Shown here in pieces: positions 34,044-47,349 of a stretch of DNA of 64,000 nt. Source of the DNA: Orientallactaga sibirica (lineage: Eukaryota > Chordata > Mammalia > Rodentia > Dipodidae); contig JAEOAD010001365.1 in the NCBI GenBank assembly GCA_036365145.1, forward strand, positions 2,315,001-2,379,000, in the 5' to 3' direction. Every line of letters starts with the position of its first letter. Within the stretch, counting starts at the first letter, position 1. Under the pieces are notes generated by a model. It saw nothing but the letters and a program-made list of their open reading frames with translations, was not told the DNA's origin and did no database searches. The position numbers and the translations under genes are program-made.

Positions 34044-36600
34044 GATGTTTATCCAAGTCTTGGAACTTCTTGGTCTCACTTCTTGTGGGGGAAAGAGGCC
34101 CAGCCCAGGCTGTATAAGCTGTAGGCGGTGCCTAGGAAGGGGAGTTGGGGGTTAGAAAATGAGATCCTCATCCTCTTCATCTGGAGCTTTTACAAGCCTC
34201 TTTGCAGGGGCTCACTGCTCCCTCCCAAACCGAGTTCTGGTGGGAACCCCCCCCCCCATGTCAATCAGGGCCAGAGCAGAAGCTCTGGTCTTGCACCCAC
34301 CAGGGCCCAGTTACCCCTTGGGACACACAGAAACCCATCTCTCTTCCTAAGCACCAGCCCACACTAGTCCCACTCCCAGACCTGGCCAGCTGAAGACACC
34401 CAACTCAAGTGCTAACCAGCGCCCCACCTTGGCGGAGGCACTCACCCCCCAGCGTCAGGGCCATCGTCAGTCTGTATAGGAGGCCATCGATTCCCCCACC
34501 CTTCAAGTGCACTGGGAGGTCATTGTCGGCCTAGGTGTGGGGAAGAGAACAAGCCGGCAACTTCACAGGCCTCCCTACGCCTTACAGCCCCAAAACACCT
34601 CGGACACCCAAAGCTGCCCTTGTGTCCCCCCCCCCTCACCCCCCCCCCCCATACACACCTGGAAGAGTTTCTGCTTCTCTGCCACGCGGTTCTCAAAGCG
34701 GTGCCTGGAGGATGAGCTGAAGGAGCGAACCAGCGCCTGGGAGACCTGTAGGGTAGGAGGTGGGTGGGTTGGAGGCATCTGCAGGGGTGTTCTCATGTGG
34801 GTCCAAGGGACCATCTTGTCCATGGCGAAGATTTGAGTCACCAGGGAGGGCTTGGAAGGGGCTCCTGCCCCAAAGGGACTGTGGTGCGGGCCTGCAATCC
34901 CAGCACTTGTGAAGTGGAGGCAAGAGGATCAGGAGTTAAGGGCCATCCTTAACTACAGAGACAGTTCGAGGTCAGCCAAGGGTACATGAGGCATGGGTCT
35001 AAAAAAAAAAAACTCCAAAAGGGGGGGGGATTTACGGGTGTGTTAGGTCAGTGTGTAGTTTGTGCAAGACCCCAGTACCTATATATCAAAAGGAAAAAAG
35101 TAGTTGGGTGTGGTGGTACACGCCTTTAATGCCAGCATTTGGGAGGCAGAGGTAGAAGAATCACAGTGAGTTCTAGACCACCCTGGGACTACATAGTGAA
35201 TTCCAGGTCAGTCTGAGCTAGAGTGAGACCCCCTACCTCGAAAAACCAAAAAAAGAAAGAAAAAGAAAAAAACCTATAAGTGCCTATAAATTCGAGGGTA
35301 TAGTGACATCCCTGTAAATTAGCAAGCACTACAGAGGTAGAGGCAGGAGGTGTTCAAGGTTATCCTCGGCTACACAGCCAGATCGAGGCCAGTGTGGGAT
35401 GCATAAGTCCTTTAAAAATAAAAAATAGAAGCCAGGCGTGGTGGCGCACGCCTTTAATCCCAGCACTTGGGAGGCAGAGGTAGGAGGATCACTGTAAGTA
35501 GGAGGCCACCCTGAGAATAAAGAGTGAATTCCAGGTCAGCCTGGGCTAGAGTGAGACCCTACCTCGAAAAACCAAAAAAATAAAAATTTAAAAAATAGGG
35601 GCTGGTGTGGGGCGTGGTGGCGCACACCTTTAATCCCAGCACCTGGGAGGCAGAGGTAGGAGGATCACCATGAGTTCGAGGCCACCCTGAGACTACACAG
35701 TTAATTCAAGGTCAGCCCGGACCAGAGTGAGACCCTACCTCAACAAACAAACAAACAAACAAACAAAAAATAGGGGCTGGAGACATGGCTTAGTGGTTAA
35801 GACATTTGCCTGCCAAAGCACCCAGGTTCCATTCCCCAGCTGCCACATAAGCCAGATGCACAAGGTGGCGCATACCTCTGGAGTTTGTAGCAGCTGAAGG
35901 CCCTGGCAAACCCATACTCTCTCTCTCTATGACTCTTTTTCTCTCAAATAAGAAAATGTGGGCCTGAAGAGATGGCTTAGCGATTAAGCGCTTGCCTGTT
36001 AAGTCTAAGCACCCTGGTTCGAGGCTTGATTGCCCAGGACCCACTTAAGCCAGATGCACAAAGTGGCGCATGCATCTGGAGGTTTTTTTTTTTTTTTTCC
36101 AGTGTCTGGAGGCCCTGGGGCGCCCAATCTCTATCTGCCTCTTTCTATGTGTGTCTGTCACTCTCAAATAATCAAGTAAGAAAAATTAAAAATATATTAA
36201 AATAAAATAAAGAATAGTGCCTTGGAGGCCAGCAAGTCTAGTGCGTCCCGGGGGTCTCCACTGCTGGGAGTGCAAGGTGGGGCGCGGGGACTCCAAGATG
36301 AATTCAAGGGGGCAGTCAGGACTGACTCAGAGGTCCTGCTGCGGGCTTTGGGGGAGGGGTCGGTGAGGCTGCCCATGACGCCCGGAGTTGGGCTTGGGGC
36401 TACCGGGGATCTTGGAGGGAGTACTGGGCGAAGGGAGGAGGTTCCGTCCCTCTGCCCGTGGGGGAGGCCCAGGCGGCACCGGAGGGAGCTTCGCAACCAG
36501 GGGGGGCTCACGTGCCAAAGGGAGTGGCGACACGGTAGGGGACCCTCACCCGCACAGCCCTCATCGCACGTCCTGCGAGGCCGAGTCACCTCCTCTGAGT
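34038..36600 (-). CDS. COX7A1: Cytochrome c oxidase subunit 7A1, heart/muscle form, complete gene
   Basis: A nuclear-encoded subunit of mitochondrial complex IV in the inner membrane. Coding exons on the minus strand: 36550-36564 (M-R-A-V-R), 34659-34745, 34446-34530 and 34076-34131 (stop TGA at 34076-34078). The total is 243 nt, or 80 residues, the length I recall for mouse. Residues 1-22 are a basic, Ser/Arg-rich mitochondrial presequence (VSQALVRSFSSSSRHRF). The mature part contains ENRVAEKQKLFQ, ADNDLPVHLKGGG and one membrane segment at about 50-73, and ends SFPHKK. All junctions are GT-AG; the first donor is CGG before GTGAGG. COX7A1 rather than 7A2 is chosen because of the MRAVRVSQALVRSF start, the HKK end and the position after CAPNS1. 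It lies tail-to-tail with CAPNS1, with about 1.1 kb between poly(A) signals. Confidence 0.96.
34866..36185. repeat. SINEs in COX7A1 intron 1
   Basis: B1-like (+): 34866-35000 (old), 35104-35255, 35280-35400 (old), 35428-35580, 35610-35760. tRNA-type (+): 35773-35955 and 35960-36185. All are antisense to COX7A1. Confidence 0.8.
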
Positions 36601-36790
36601 CCAAGGACACGCAGCGCCCGCCCCGCCCCGGAAATCCCAAGTCCCGCCCTCGGCCAGGATGCGTCCAATCCGCGCGCGGAGCCGCCGCCCCAGCCAATCC
36701 GCTCGCCTCGCGTCACTGCGGGACGAGCGTGCGGGCTGCAGCTGGGCCGCTCGTGCCGCCGCCGCGCCCCGCAGTTGTTGAGAGGGAGTC
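36370..36790 (-). promoter_or_regulatory. COX7A1: COX7A1 CpG-rich promoter and first exon
   Basis: A GC-rich island surrounds the first coding exon. Upstream of the ATG (36564) are two CCAAT boxes at about 36663 and 36694 (ATTGG on the gene strand), GC boxes near 36620, and a CAGCTG E-box near 36740. The E-box would suit the muscle expression known for this gene, but that link is inference. No TATA box is seen. Long open frames crossing the island are GC-content artefacts. Confidence 0.7.
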
Positions 36791-36839
36791 AACTGGTCCA
36801 GCTTCTTGCTTTCTTTGGTTAATTTACTTGAGTATTTGA

Positions 36840-38367
36840 GAAAGAAAGAATGTGGATGAGCCACTGCAAACGGCCTCCAGACACATGGCTCAGTTTATGC
36901 ATCTGGCTTTACAAGGGTACTGTTAGGCTTTGCAAGCTAGTGCCTTTAACCATTGAGCTATCTCTCCAGCCCTACTCCAGCTTTTTTTGTTTGGAGAGAG
37001 AGAGACAGACAGGGAGAGAAAGACAGATAGAGATGGGCGCGCCAACAGCGTCTCAGCTGCTGCAAACGAAATCCAGATGCGTGCGCCCCCTTGTGGTCAA
37101 GTATGGCATTGCGCCCTTGGGTCACTGCATTTGGCTAAACGTGGGACCTGGAGATTGGAACCAGCGTTCTTAGGCTTAGGAGGCAGGTGCCTTAACCACT
37201 AAGCCATCTCTCCAGCCCTACTCCACGCTTTTAAAAAAAGATACTTGGGGGCGGGACAGATGGCTTAACGGTGAAGGTGTTTGCCTGCAAAGTCAAAGGA
37301 CCCTGGTTCAATTCCCCAGTATCCATGTAAGCCAGATGCACATGGTGGCACATGCGTCTGGAGTGGCTGGAGGCCTTGGCATACCCATTCTCTCTATCTC
37401 TCCTCTCTCTCTTTCCAATAAATAAGAGAAAATAAAAGCTACTTGGGAGGTGGAGGCAAGAGGATAAGGAGTTCAAGTCTAGCCAAAAGAAAGAAATGAG
37501 GAGTGGGGGGTAAAAATAGAGTATTTGCAGGGAAATCAAGGAAGGGTCATTATTTTTAGTAGCAGTGTGTGTATATTTATTCCCTCAGAGTATTGGAGAT
37601 CAAAGACATGTTATACAAGAGCCACACTCCAGCCCACAATGAGATTTTTTTTTTTCAGAGCTGAGAGTCAAATATTTTTAATTTTATTTATTTATTTGAG
37701 AGAGAGAGAGAGAGAAAGAGTCAGAAAGAGAAAGGATGCATCAGGGCCTCCAACCACCATTGCATCAGGTTTATGTGTGTACAGAGGAATTGAACCTGGG
37801 TCCTAAGGCTTTGCAGGCAAACAACTTAACTGCTAAGCCATCTCTCCAGGCCTATTTATTTATTTATTTATTTATTATTTTTATTTATTTTCACAGTAGG
37901 GTGTCACTCTAGCCCAGGCTGACCTGGAATTCATTATGTTGTCTCAGGGTGGCCTCAAACTCATGGCAATCCTCCTACCTCTGCCTCCCGAGTGCTGGGA
38001 TTAAGGCCATGCACCACCACACCTGGCTATGTATTTATTTATTTATTTTAGTTTTTCAAGGTAGAGTCTCACTGTAGTCCAGGCTGACCTGGAATGCACT
38101 CTAATCTCAGGGTGGCCTCAAACTCATGGCAGTCCTTCACCCTCTGCCTCCTGAGTGAGATTAAAGGTGTGCACCACCATGCCTAGCAATTATTTCTTTC
38201 TTTCTTTTTTTTTTCTTTTTTTGTTTTTTCAAGGTAGGGTCTCACTCAAGCCCAGGCTGACCTGGAATTCACTATGTACTCTCAGGGAGGACTTAAACTT
38301 TCAGCAATCCTCCTACGTCTGCCTCCCGAGTGCTGGGATTAAAGGCATATGCCAGCACGCCCAGCAC

Positions 38368-38406
<39 letters not shown>

Positions 38407-38825
38407 TTATTCATTTTCTTTTTGGTTTTTCGAGGTAGGGTCTCACTCTGGCCCAGGCTGACCTGGAATTAACTATGTAGTCTCAGGGTGACCTTGAACT
38501 CACAGCGATCCTCCTAGCTCTGCCTCCCGAGTGCTGGGATTAAAGGCGTGCGCCACCACGCCCGGCTATTTTTTATTTTTTTTTTTTTTTTTGGAGAGTG
38601 ACACAGAGAGAGACAGAGAGGGAGAGGAAGACAGAGATGGGCGTGCCAGGAGCCTCTCAGCTGCTGTGAATGAAATCCAGATGCGTGTGCCTCCTTGTGG
38701 GCAAGTGCAGCATTGCGCCCTTGCGTCACTTTGCATCTGGCTAAACGTGGGACCTGGAGATTGGAACCGGTTCTTAGGCTCAGGAGGCAGGCGCCTTAAC
38801 CACTAAACCATCTTTCCAGCCCTGG
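36840..38825. repeat. SINE tract upstream of COX7A1
   Basis: tRNA-type 36840-36975 (-), 37245-37430 (+), 37680-37852 (-). Long type 36990-37220 (-) and 38583-38825 (-). B1-like (-): 37880-38030, 38050-38190, 38228-38370, 38420-38570. A (TTTA)n run lies at 38367-38407. Confidence 0.8.
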
Positions 38826-39003
38826 CACTTATTTATTTTTGATGCTGGAATGTGAACCCAGAACCTAAGTATCACATGCTTTTACCCCTGAGTGACATGC
38901 CATCCTTAGCCTTATCTCCATGTTGACTTTAGACTCAACTTTATCCATAACATCTGGCATATAGATGGACTTCATAATTATTTGTTAAAGAAAGTTTAAT
39001 CAA

Positions 39004-40161
39004 GCCAGACGTGGTGGCACATGCCTTTAATCCCAGCACTTGGGAGGCAGAGGTAGGAGGATCACTGTGAGTTCAAACCACCCTGAGACTACATAGTGAA
39101 TTTCAGGTCAGCCTGGACTAGAGCCAGACCCTACCTCAAAACACCAATATATATATATAGTTTTAGGGTTGCCTTGAACTCGCGGCGATCCTCCTACCTC
39201 TGCCTCCCAAGTGCTGGGATTAAAGGCGTGCACCATTTTGTTTGTTTTTTGAGGTAGAGTCTCACACGCTAGCTCAGGCTGACCTGAAATTCACTATATA
39301 GTCTGAGGGTGGCCTTGAACTCACAGTGATTCTCCTACCTCTGCCTCCCAAGTGCTGGAATTAAAGGTGTGGGCCACCATGCTCTGATTAAGGCAGTGTT
39401 TCTTTTTAGCCCTGGTTGGCCTGGAACTCACCATGTAGCCTGGACTGACCTTGAGCTCATGACAATCCTCTTGCCTCAGCCCCCAAGTGCTGAGATTATA
39501 GATGTGAGGTTATCATGCCCAGTTCCACGTCTTTAATAAAATAGGGTCTCAGTTCTTTTCCTAGATTACAGCCATCTCCAAGATAGCTCTGGGCATCCCC
39601 GGTGAGGGTTTGTGTGTGCCCATAGCTCTGGGCATCCCCAGTGAGGTTGCATATACCCACACTATGCTCTTTCTGCCCCTTGTGTGCAGCTGCTGCATCA
39701 GTAAGGGAATAGAAATCTATCTATAGGTGGGATGCCAGGAAGGTTGGTGCCCTAGTCCATTTTTTTTGCATGTGCATAGATTGTTTGGTGTATGTGTGTG
39801 GTGTGTACATGGGTATGTGCCAATGTGGTACACCGTGGGATCACCTGCAGTGGCTGGAGGAAACCATGAGTTGTGCCCCCCATCACTCACCCACTGGTTT
39901 TTCTTTTTAAATATTTTATTTTTATTCATCTATTTACTTGACAGAGAGAGAGAGAGGAGGAGGGAGAGAGAGAGCACGCCAGGGCCTTCAGCTGCTGCAA
40001 ATGAACTCCAGATGCTGCGCCCCTTTGTGTGTCTGGCTAACCACCCACTATTTTCCCTTGTGATGGAGTCTTACTGAGTCTGGAGCTCACTGCAAACCCC
40101 AGCTCTTCAGTCTCTGCTCCCCATAGGACTAGGGTTACAGATGTGCATGGCTACACCCAGC

Positions 40162-40194
<33 letters not shown>

Positions 40195-42108
40195 GGAAAG
40201 AGACTAAGAGAGAGGGAGAGGCAGAGAGAGAGAGAATAGGGCGCGCCAGCAGCCTCTCAGCCACAGTGAACAAAATCCAGATGTGTGCGCCCCCTTGTGG
40301 GCAAGTGCAGCATTGCGCTCTTGCGTCACTGCATCTGGCTAAACAGGGACCTGGAGATTGGAACCGGCGTTCTTAGTCTTAGCAGGAAGGCGCCTAAACC
40401 GCTAAGCCATCTATCTCTCCAGCCCTACACCCAGCTTTTTATGTGTGTTCTGGAGATTTGAACTCAGACAGTCTCAGATCCCTTCAGGTGCTCATGCTTG
40501 CACAGGAAATGCACATAACTACGGAGCTACCTCTCCAGCCAATCAGTGTATTTTCCTTTTTAAATTTATTTTATTTTATTTTTAGTTTTTTGAGGTAGGG
40601 TCTCACTCTGGCCTAGGCTGACCTGGAATTAACTATGTAGTCTCAGCGTGGCCTCGAACTCATGGCAATCCTCCTTCCTCTGCCTTCCGAGTGCTGGGAT
40701 TAAAGGCATGCACCACTATGCCTGGCTTTCCTTTTTAAAAAATATTTTATTGAGGGCTGGAGAGGTGGCTTAGCAGTTAAGGCGTTTGCCTGAAAATCCA
40801 AAGGATCACAGCTCGATTGCCCAGGACCCACATAAGCCAGATGCACAAGGGGCCGCATGCATCTGGAGTTCAGTTGCAGTGGCTGGAGGCCCTTGCACAT
40901 CCATTCTCTCCTTCTTTTCTTTCTCTTTCTGCCTCTTTCTCTCTCTCACATAAATAAATAAATAAAAATATATTTTAAAATATTTTATTGGAGCTGGGCG
41001 TGGTGGCGCACGCCTTTAATCCCAGCACTTGGGAGGCAGAGGTGGGAGGATTGCTGAGTGTTTGAGGCCACCATGAGACTACATAGTGAATTCCAGGTCA
41101 GCCTGGACCAGAGTGAGACCCTACCTCACAAAACAAAAAAAAAAAAAAAATTTTTTTTAATGGGTTGGAAAGATGGCTTAATGGTTAAGGCATTTGCCTG
41201 CAAAGCCAAAGGATCCCAGTTCAATTCTCCAGGACCCACGTAAGCCAGATGCACAAGGTGGGGGTATGCATCTGGAGTTTGTTTGTAGTACCTGGAAGCC
41301 CTGGCACTCCCATTCTCTCTCTCTCTCACTCTGCCTCTTTCTCTCTCATAAATAATAAATAAATGATTTTTTTAAAGTATATTTTATTTAGGGCTGGAGA
41401 GATGGCTTTGTGGATAAGGCACTTGCCTGTAAAGCCCAAGGACCAAGGTTTGATTCTCCAGGTCCCATGAAAGCCAAATGCACAAGGTGGCACCTGTGTC
41501 TGGAGTTCAGCTGCAGTGGCTAGAGGCCCTGGCCTGCCCATTCTGTCTCTTACTCTCCCTTTCTCTGTCTCTAATAATTAAATAAAAATAAAAACAGATT
41601 TTTTAAATTTTAATTTATTTTTTGAGAGTGACAGGCAGACAGAGAGAGAGAGAATGAGTGCACCAGGGTCTCCAGCCACTTCAAATGAGTTCCAGATGCA
41701 TGTGCCACCTTGTGCATCTGGCTTAAGTGGGTTCTGGGGAATTGAGCCTTGAACTGGGCTATTATGCTTCACAAGCAAGTACTTAAGTCATTCTCCAGCA
41801 CTTTTTTATTTTTTAATTTTAATATTTATTTATTTATTTATTTGAGAACGACAGAGAAAGAGGCAGACACACAGAGAGAAATTTAAAAAGATTTAAAATA
41901 TTTTATTTATTTATTTGCAAGCAGAGAAAGGGAGAGAGCGAGAAAAATGACAGAGAATGAGTGCACCAGGGCCTCCAATCACTGCAAATGAACTCCAGAT
42001 GCATACATCACCTTGTGCATCTGGCTTACGTGGTTCCTGGATAATTGAATCTGGGTTCTTAGGCTTCACAGGCAAGCACTTTAACCACTAAGCAATCTCT
42101 CCAGCCCA
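39004..42108. repeat. SINE tract between COX7A1 and ZNF565
   Basis: B1-like: 39004-39150 (+), 39155-39235 (-), 39250-39385 (-), 40590-40725 (-), 40995-41140 (+), old copies near 39405-39525 and 40055-40165. tRNA-type: 39905-40045 (-), 40750-40970 (+), 41160-41365 (+), 41391-41600 (+), 41615-41800 (-), 41895-42108 (-). Long type 40180-40430 (-). 39530-39900 is unique sequence without a gene. Confidence 0.8.
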
Positions 42109-42119
42109 ATCAGTCTATT

Positions 42120-42445
42120 TTCTATATTTTCTATTGCTACAACATTTTTAGCCTGGGTTGACCTGGAAATGCATAAATTTATAGAGAATAGAAGCTTATT
42201 TGGCTTGTGGGTCCAGAGGGCAGGAATCCAGGAACATGGTGTCAGCCTATGCTTGACTTCTGGTGAAGCCTTATGCTATGTCAGAACCAACCAGAAAGCC
42301 CCTGTCTCAAGGTGGCAGACAGTGGTGGGGCCCAGAGTGCCAGGAGGTGAAAGCACACAGGAGCCCAACTCCACGAACTGTAGACACAAGCCACATCTCA
42401 TTATACTTCCAAAACAGAAATGCAAAGATAACATTATTTAGAAAT
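42120..42445. mobile_element. MaLR-type LTR fragment
   Basis: CTATTGCTACAACA, TAGAAGCTTATTTGGCTTGTGG, GGAACATGGTGTCAGCC and CACATCTCATTATACTTCC follow the order of conserved words in MaLR LTRs. The frame open across it is not a gene. Confidence 0.5.
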
Positions 42446-42600
42446 TCCAGATGGTGGTGGGGGGCATGGTGGTGCACGCTTTCAATCTCAGCACTTGGGA
42501 AGCAGAGGTAGGAGGATCACTGTGAATTTGAGGCCAGTCTGGGACTACAGAGTGAAATTCCAGGTCAACCTAGACTAGAATGAGACCCTACCTCAAAAAA

Positions 42601-42655
<55 letters not shown>

Positions 42656-42657
42656 AT
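42601..42657 (+). repeat. (AAAT)n microsatellite
   Basis: About 14 AAAT units grown from the tail of the B1-like SINE at 42450-42600. Confidence 0.95.
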
Positions 42658-42659
42658 TC

Positions 42660-43040
42660 AAGATGATAAATGTAGACCATTCCACACATTTCCTTCTGGA
42701 CTGGTCTTCCAGAATGACCCTCTGAACATCTAAAATCTGACCTACTAGACGGGAACCTGGTGTTCTGAAGATGAGAACACAGGCCTATAGCAATGATGCA
42801 GGGTTTGGATGCCCAGATGAAGCTGGCGCTGCCACTGCTCAGGCCTTAGGTAGGAATGGCTTTGTCAGCTTGGGCTCACCTTCAGCACACAGGAGCTTTC
42901 ATGCTAACAGAGGACTTGCTTTCGTCCATCTAGATGTGAGGTCTGCTGTCTTGTGCTATTCACAGGAAGATTTAGTTGTTATAACAAAAAAGGTGAAGTA
43001 CTATGAGTTAAAGTTTACAGAGCTTGAAGACTGAGGAGAT
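42660..43040 (+). other. Unassigned unique segment
   Basis: Between two SINEs, with an open frame 42771-43034 (87 codons) that matches nothing I recognise. No splice-site pair, Kozak context or poly(A) signal argues for a gene. It may be an old repeat or a conserved non-coding remnant. Confidence 0.3.
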
Positions 43041-43061
43041 GGCTCAGTAAAAAGTGCTTCA

Positions 43062-45960
43062 CGGGCTGGTGAGATGGATTTGTGGCCCAGGTTTGATTCC
43101 GCAGGATCCACATAAACCAGCTGCAAAAGGTGGCACATGAGTCTGCAGTTTGTAGTGGCTGGAGGCCCTGGCATGTCCATTCTCTCTCTCTACATCTTCC
43201 TCTTTCTCTAATAAATAAAAATAAAACAAAACAAGAAGTTACTGATGGTATCAGGCAGCATGGAGTTTGGCCTCAGGCTTTCTTCCAGAACTCAGAACCT
43301 AGCTTAGTGTCATTTGGCTGCCACCTTGTGGCAGGAACAATTGCTCCACCTGCCTTATGTATTTACTTTTTATTTAATTTTAAATTTTTGGTTTTCGAGG
43401 TAGGGTCTCACTCTAGTCCAGGCTGACCTGGAATTTACTCTCTAGTCTCAGGGTGGCTACTTCTGTCTCCCGAGTGCTGGGATTAAAGGCGTGTGCCACT
43501 ACGCCCAGCCCCACCTGCATTTTATTATTTTATTTAATTTTGTTTTTTCAAAGTGCGGCCTCTCTCTAGCTCAGGCTGACCTGGAATTCACTATGTAGTC
43601 TCAAGGAGGCCTGGAACTCACAGTGATCTTCCTACCTCTGCCTCCTGAGTGCTGGGATTAAAGGCATGTGCCACCACACCCGGCTTTAAAAAAAAAAAAG
43701 ATTTATTTATTTATTAGAGACAGAGAGAAGGAAAGAGATAGAGGGAGAGTGAGAATGGGCATGCCAGGGCCTCCAGCCACTGCAAACGAACTCCAGACGC
43801 GTGCGCCCCCTTGTGCATCTGGCTTACGAGGGACCTGGAAAGTTGAACTGGGGTCCTTAGGCTTCATAGGCATATGCCTTAAACGCTAAGCCATCTCTCC
43901 AGCCCATGTTTTTGTTTTTTTTAGAGGTAGGATCTCGCTCTAGCCTAGGCTGACCTGAAATTCACTAGGTAGTCTCAGGGTGATCTTGAATTCATGGTGA
44001 TCCTCCTACCTCTGCCTCCTGAGTGCTGGGATTAAAGGCGTGTGTCATCACACCTGGCTGCTTTATTTTTATTTTTTTTATTTTAAAATTTTTTTTGTTT
44101 TTTTAATTTATTAATTTCCATTTGACCTGGAAAGACAAAGAGGTGAGAGAACTCCTCGGGAGAGAATGGGTATGGCTTTTATTTATTTTTAAAAATATTT
44201 TGTTTAATTTATTAATTTATTTGAGAAAGACAAAGAGGGAGAGAGGGAGAGAATGGGTATGCCAGGGCCTCTAGCCACTGCAAATGAACTCCAGATACAT
44301 GCGCCACCTTGTGTATCTGGCTTGCGTGGGTCCTGGGGAATTAAACCAAGGTCCTTTGGCTTTGTAGGCAAGTGCCTTAACCACTAAATCATCTCTCCAT
44401 CCCTGCTTTATTTTTTCAAATTTTATTTGAGAGAGAGAGAGAAGGAGGCAGAGAGAGGAAGAGAATGAGTGCACCAGGGCCTCTAGCTGCTGCAAACAAA
44501 TTCCATACACATGTGCCACCTGTGCATCTGGTTTATGTGGGTGCTGGGTGATTGAACCTAGGTCCTTAGGCTTCACAGGCAAGCACCTTAACTGCTAAAC
44601 CATCTCTCCAGTCCTTGGGTTATTTTTTTTTAATTAAAGAGAAATCTTTATTTATTTATTTTGGTTTTTAGAGGTAGGGTCTCACTCTAGCTCAAGCTGA
44701 CCTGGAATTCACTATGTAATCTCAGGGTGGCCTTGAACTCACAGTCTCCCAAGTGCTGGGATTAAAGGCATGCGCCACTATGCCCAGCTCATATTTTTCT
44801 TTTTTTAAAATGCACTCACATGAGTTTATTAGGTACTTGGAATAATGTGAAATCATACACACACATATATACAAAATACACTGTTCATATATATCACAAC
44901 ATATTTTTAAATTCTATTTACTTTATGAGAGAATTGGTGTGTCAAGGCCTCTAGCCACTGCAATCAAACTCTAGACATGTGTCACCTTGTGCACATGTGT
45001 GACCTTGTGCATCTGGCTTAAGTGGGTCCTGGGGAGTCAAACCTGGGTCTTCAGGCTTTGCAGGCAAGCACCTTAACTGCTAAGCCATCTCTCCAGCCCA
45101 CAGCACATATTTTAATTTGCTGTGTATATACAAAAATATCTGGCCGTGATCTGGGCATGGTGGCGCACGCCTTTAATCCCAGCACTCGGAAGGCAGAGGT
45201 AGGAGGATCGCCTTGAGTTCAAGGCCATCCTGAGACTACATAGTGAATTCTAGGTCAGCCTGCGCCAGAGTGAGACCCTACCTCAAAAAAACAAAACAAA
45301 ACAACAAAAAATCTGGCCGGGCATGGTGGTGCACACCTTTAATCGCAGCACTTGAGAGGCAGAGGTAGGAGGATCGCCTTGAGTTCGAGGCCACCCTGAG
45401 AATACATAGTTAATTCCAGGTCAGGCTGAGCTAGAGTGAGACCTTACCTTGAAAAACAAAACAAAAACCCCAATTTTTTTTTTTTTTTTTTTTTGAGGTA
45501 GGGTTTCATTCTAGCCCAGGCTGATCTGAAATTCACTCTGTAGTCCCAGGCTGTCCTTAAATGTACAGAAATCCTCCTCCTTTTACCTCCCAATTGCTGG
45601 GATTAAAGGCATGGGCATCACACCTGGTGAGACAAGTTCTTACTATATATCCCAGGCTGGCCTGGAATTTGATTCTCCTGCCACAGCTTCATGAATGTTA
45701 AGATTACAAGCATGTACCACCATGTCTGGAGTGTAGTCTTTTATTATGTTGTTAAATAAACACCCTTTGGCTGTGTTTATTTTATATATATATATATATA
45801 TATTTTTTTTTTTCTTTTTTGGTTTTTCGAGGTAGAGTCTCACTCTAGTCCAGGCTGACCTGGAATTCACTGTATTCTCAGGGTGGCCTCGAACTCATGG
45901 CAATCCTCCTACCTCTGCCTCCCAAGTGCTGGGATTAAAGGTGTGCCACCACACCTGGCT
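43062..45960. repeat. SINE tract
   Basis: tRNA-type: 43062-43230 (+), 43700-43905 (-), 44190-44405 (-), 44410-44615 (-), 44900-45100 (-). B1-like: 43385-43510, 43540-43690, 43910-44065, 44660-44790, 45490-45630 and 45820-45960 (all -), 45150-45300 and 45315-45470 (+). A TA microsatellite is at 45782-45803. Confidence 0.8.
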
Positions 45961-46139
45961 CTATTTATATATTTATAGATAAAGTTTCTCTGTGTAGTCC
46001 AAGGTGGCCTAGAACTAGTCCATTGTCTGCTGTCAGGCTCTGAAGTGCTGGGTTTGCAGATGTGCATCAGCACACCTGGTTTTGTGCAGTGCTGAGGAAT
46101 GACCCCAGGGTCTTGTGCATGATTGGCAGGCACTCTAGC

Positions 46140-47280
46140 AATTGAGCCATACCCTCAGCCCTCTAACCTGAACTTCTCATCTTTTCAATGAAGGACTCTG
46201 TGATAATTATGACTTTGTTACTTTTTTTTGGAATGAATCATCATTAACAGGTGTTTTGGTATTCAATAGTCATAAAAATCTCCTCTCACAAGAACCAACC
46301 AGTGAACTGAGCGGGTGGGGCTGCTCACACGGATAATCCTATTACTCAGGAGGCTGAGGAAGGGCTGCTGGGAGCTCCAGGCCAGCCTGGGATAAGAGTG
46401 AGCGGTAGGTCAGCCTGGCCTAGAGTGAGACCCTTCCTCAAGCAAAAAATAAAAAAACAACTCATCAGTGAGGCTAAGAAAGTTAACAGCCATAGTTAAT
46501 ACCTGAGGACATATAAGGCTCAGATATTCATCCCAAGGATTTATATAATGTAGTATCTACATTATTTCTCATGAACTTTTTCTTTTTGTTTTTCAAGGTA
46601 GGGTCTCACTCTAGCTCAGACTGACCTGGAATTCACTATGGAGTTTCAGGGTGGCCTTGAACTCACAGTGATTCTCCTACTTCTGCCTCCCGAGTGCTGG
46701 GATTAAAGGCGTGCGCCACCACGCCCAGCTCTATTTTGTTTTTTTGAGGTAGGGTCTTACTCTAGCCTAGCTTGATGTGGAATTCACAATGTAGTCTCAG
46801 GCTGGTCTCAAACTCATAGCAATGTTCCTACTTCTGTCTCCTGAGTGCTGGGACTAAAGGCGTGCACCACCATGCCTGGCTATATTCACAATAATTTTTT
46901 TTTTTCAAGGCAGGGTCTCACTCTAACCTGGGCTGATCTCGAACTCACTCTGTAGTTCCAGGCTGGCCTCAAACCCACAGTGATCCTTCTACCTCTACCT
47001 TGAGAGCAATGGAATTAAAGGCCTGTGCCACCATGTCTGACCATGCTATTATTATTATTATTATTATTATTGCTATTATTATTATTATATTTTTAAATGT
47101 TCCACTATTATTATTTTGATGGGAGATCTTGCTTTGTTGACCAGACTAGTCTCCAACTCCTGAGCTCAAGTAATTCTCCATGTCACTATGCCAGGCCACA
47201 GATTATTTCACTCAGGTCACAGTCTATTTGGAATTCTCAGAAATTTAAAATATTTTGAGTGGCAACAGAAGTCTTCTCTA
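46140..47280. repeat. Sequence downstream of ZNF565
   Basis: 46140-46305 is unique. 46310-46455 is an old B1-like copy (+). B1-like (-) at 46580-46735, 46740-46885 and 46900-47045. (TTA)n at 47045-47088. The rest is unassigned. Confidence 0.7.
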
Positions 47281-47349
47281 CATTCATATTGTTATTTTCA
47301 GCACAGGTTTACTGATGCTTAATAAACAAAGACAAAAAGAATACCCATA

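Noticed and set aside
36197..36839. 166-205-codon frames over the COX7A1 promoter
   Set aside because: GC-rich artefacts on both strands overlapping the short real exon at 36550-36564.
38367..38407. CRISPR-like regular repeats
   Set aside because: Only microsatellites and SINEs are present; this is a vertebrate nuclear sequence.
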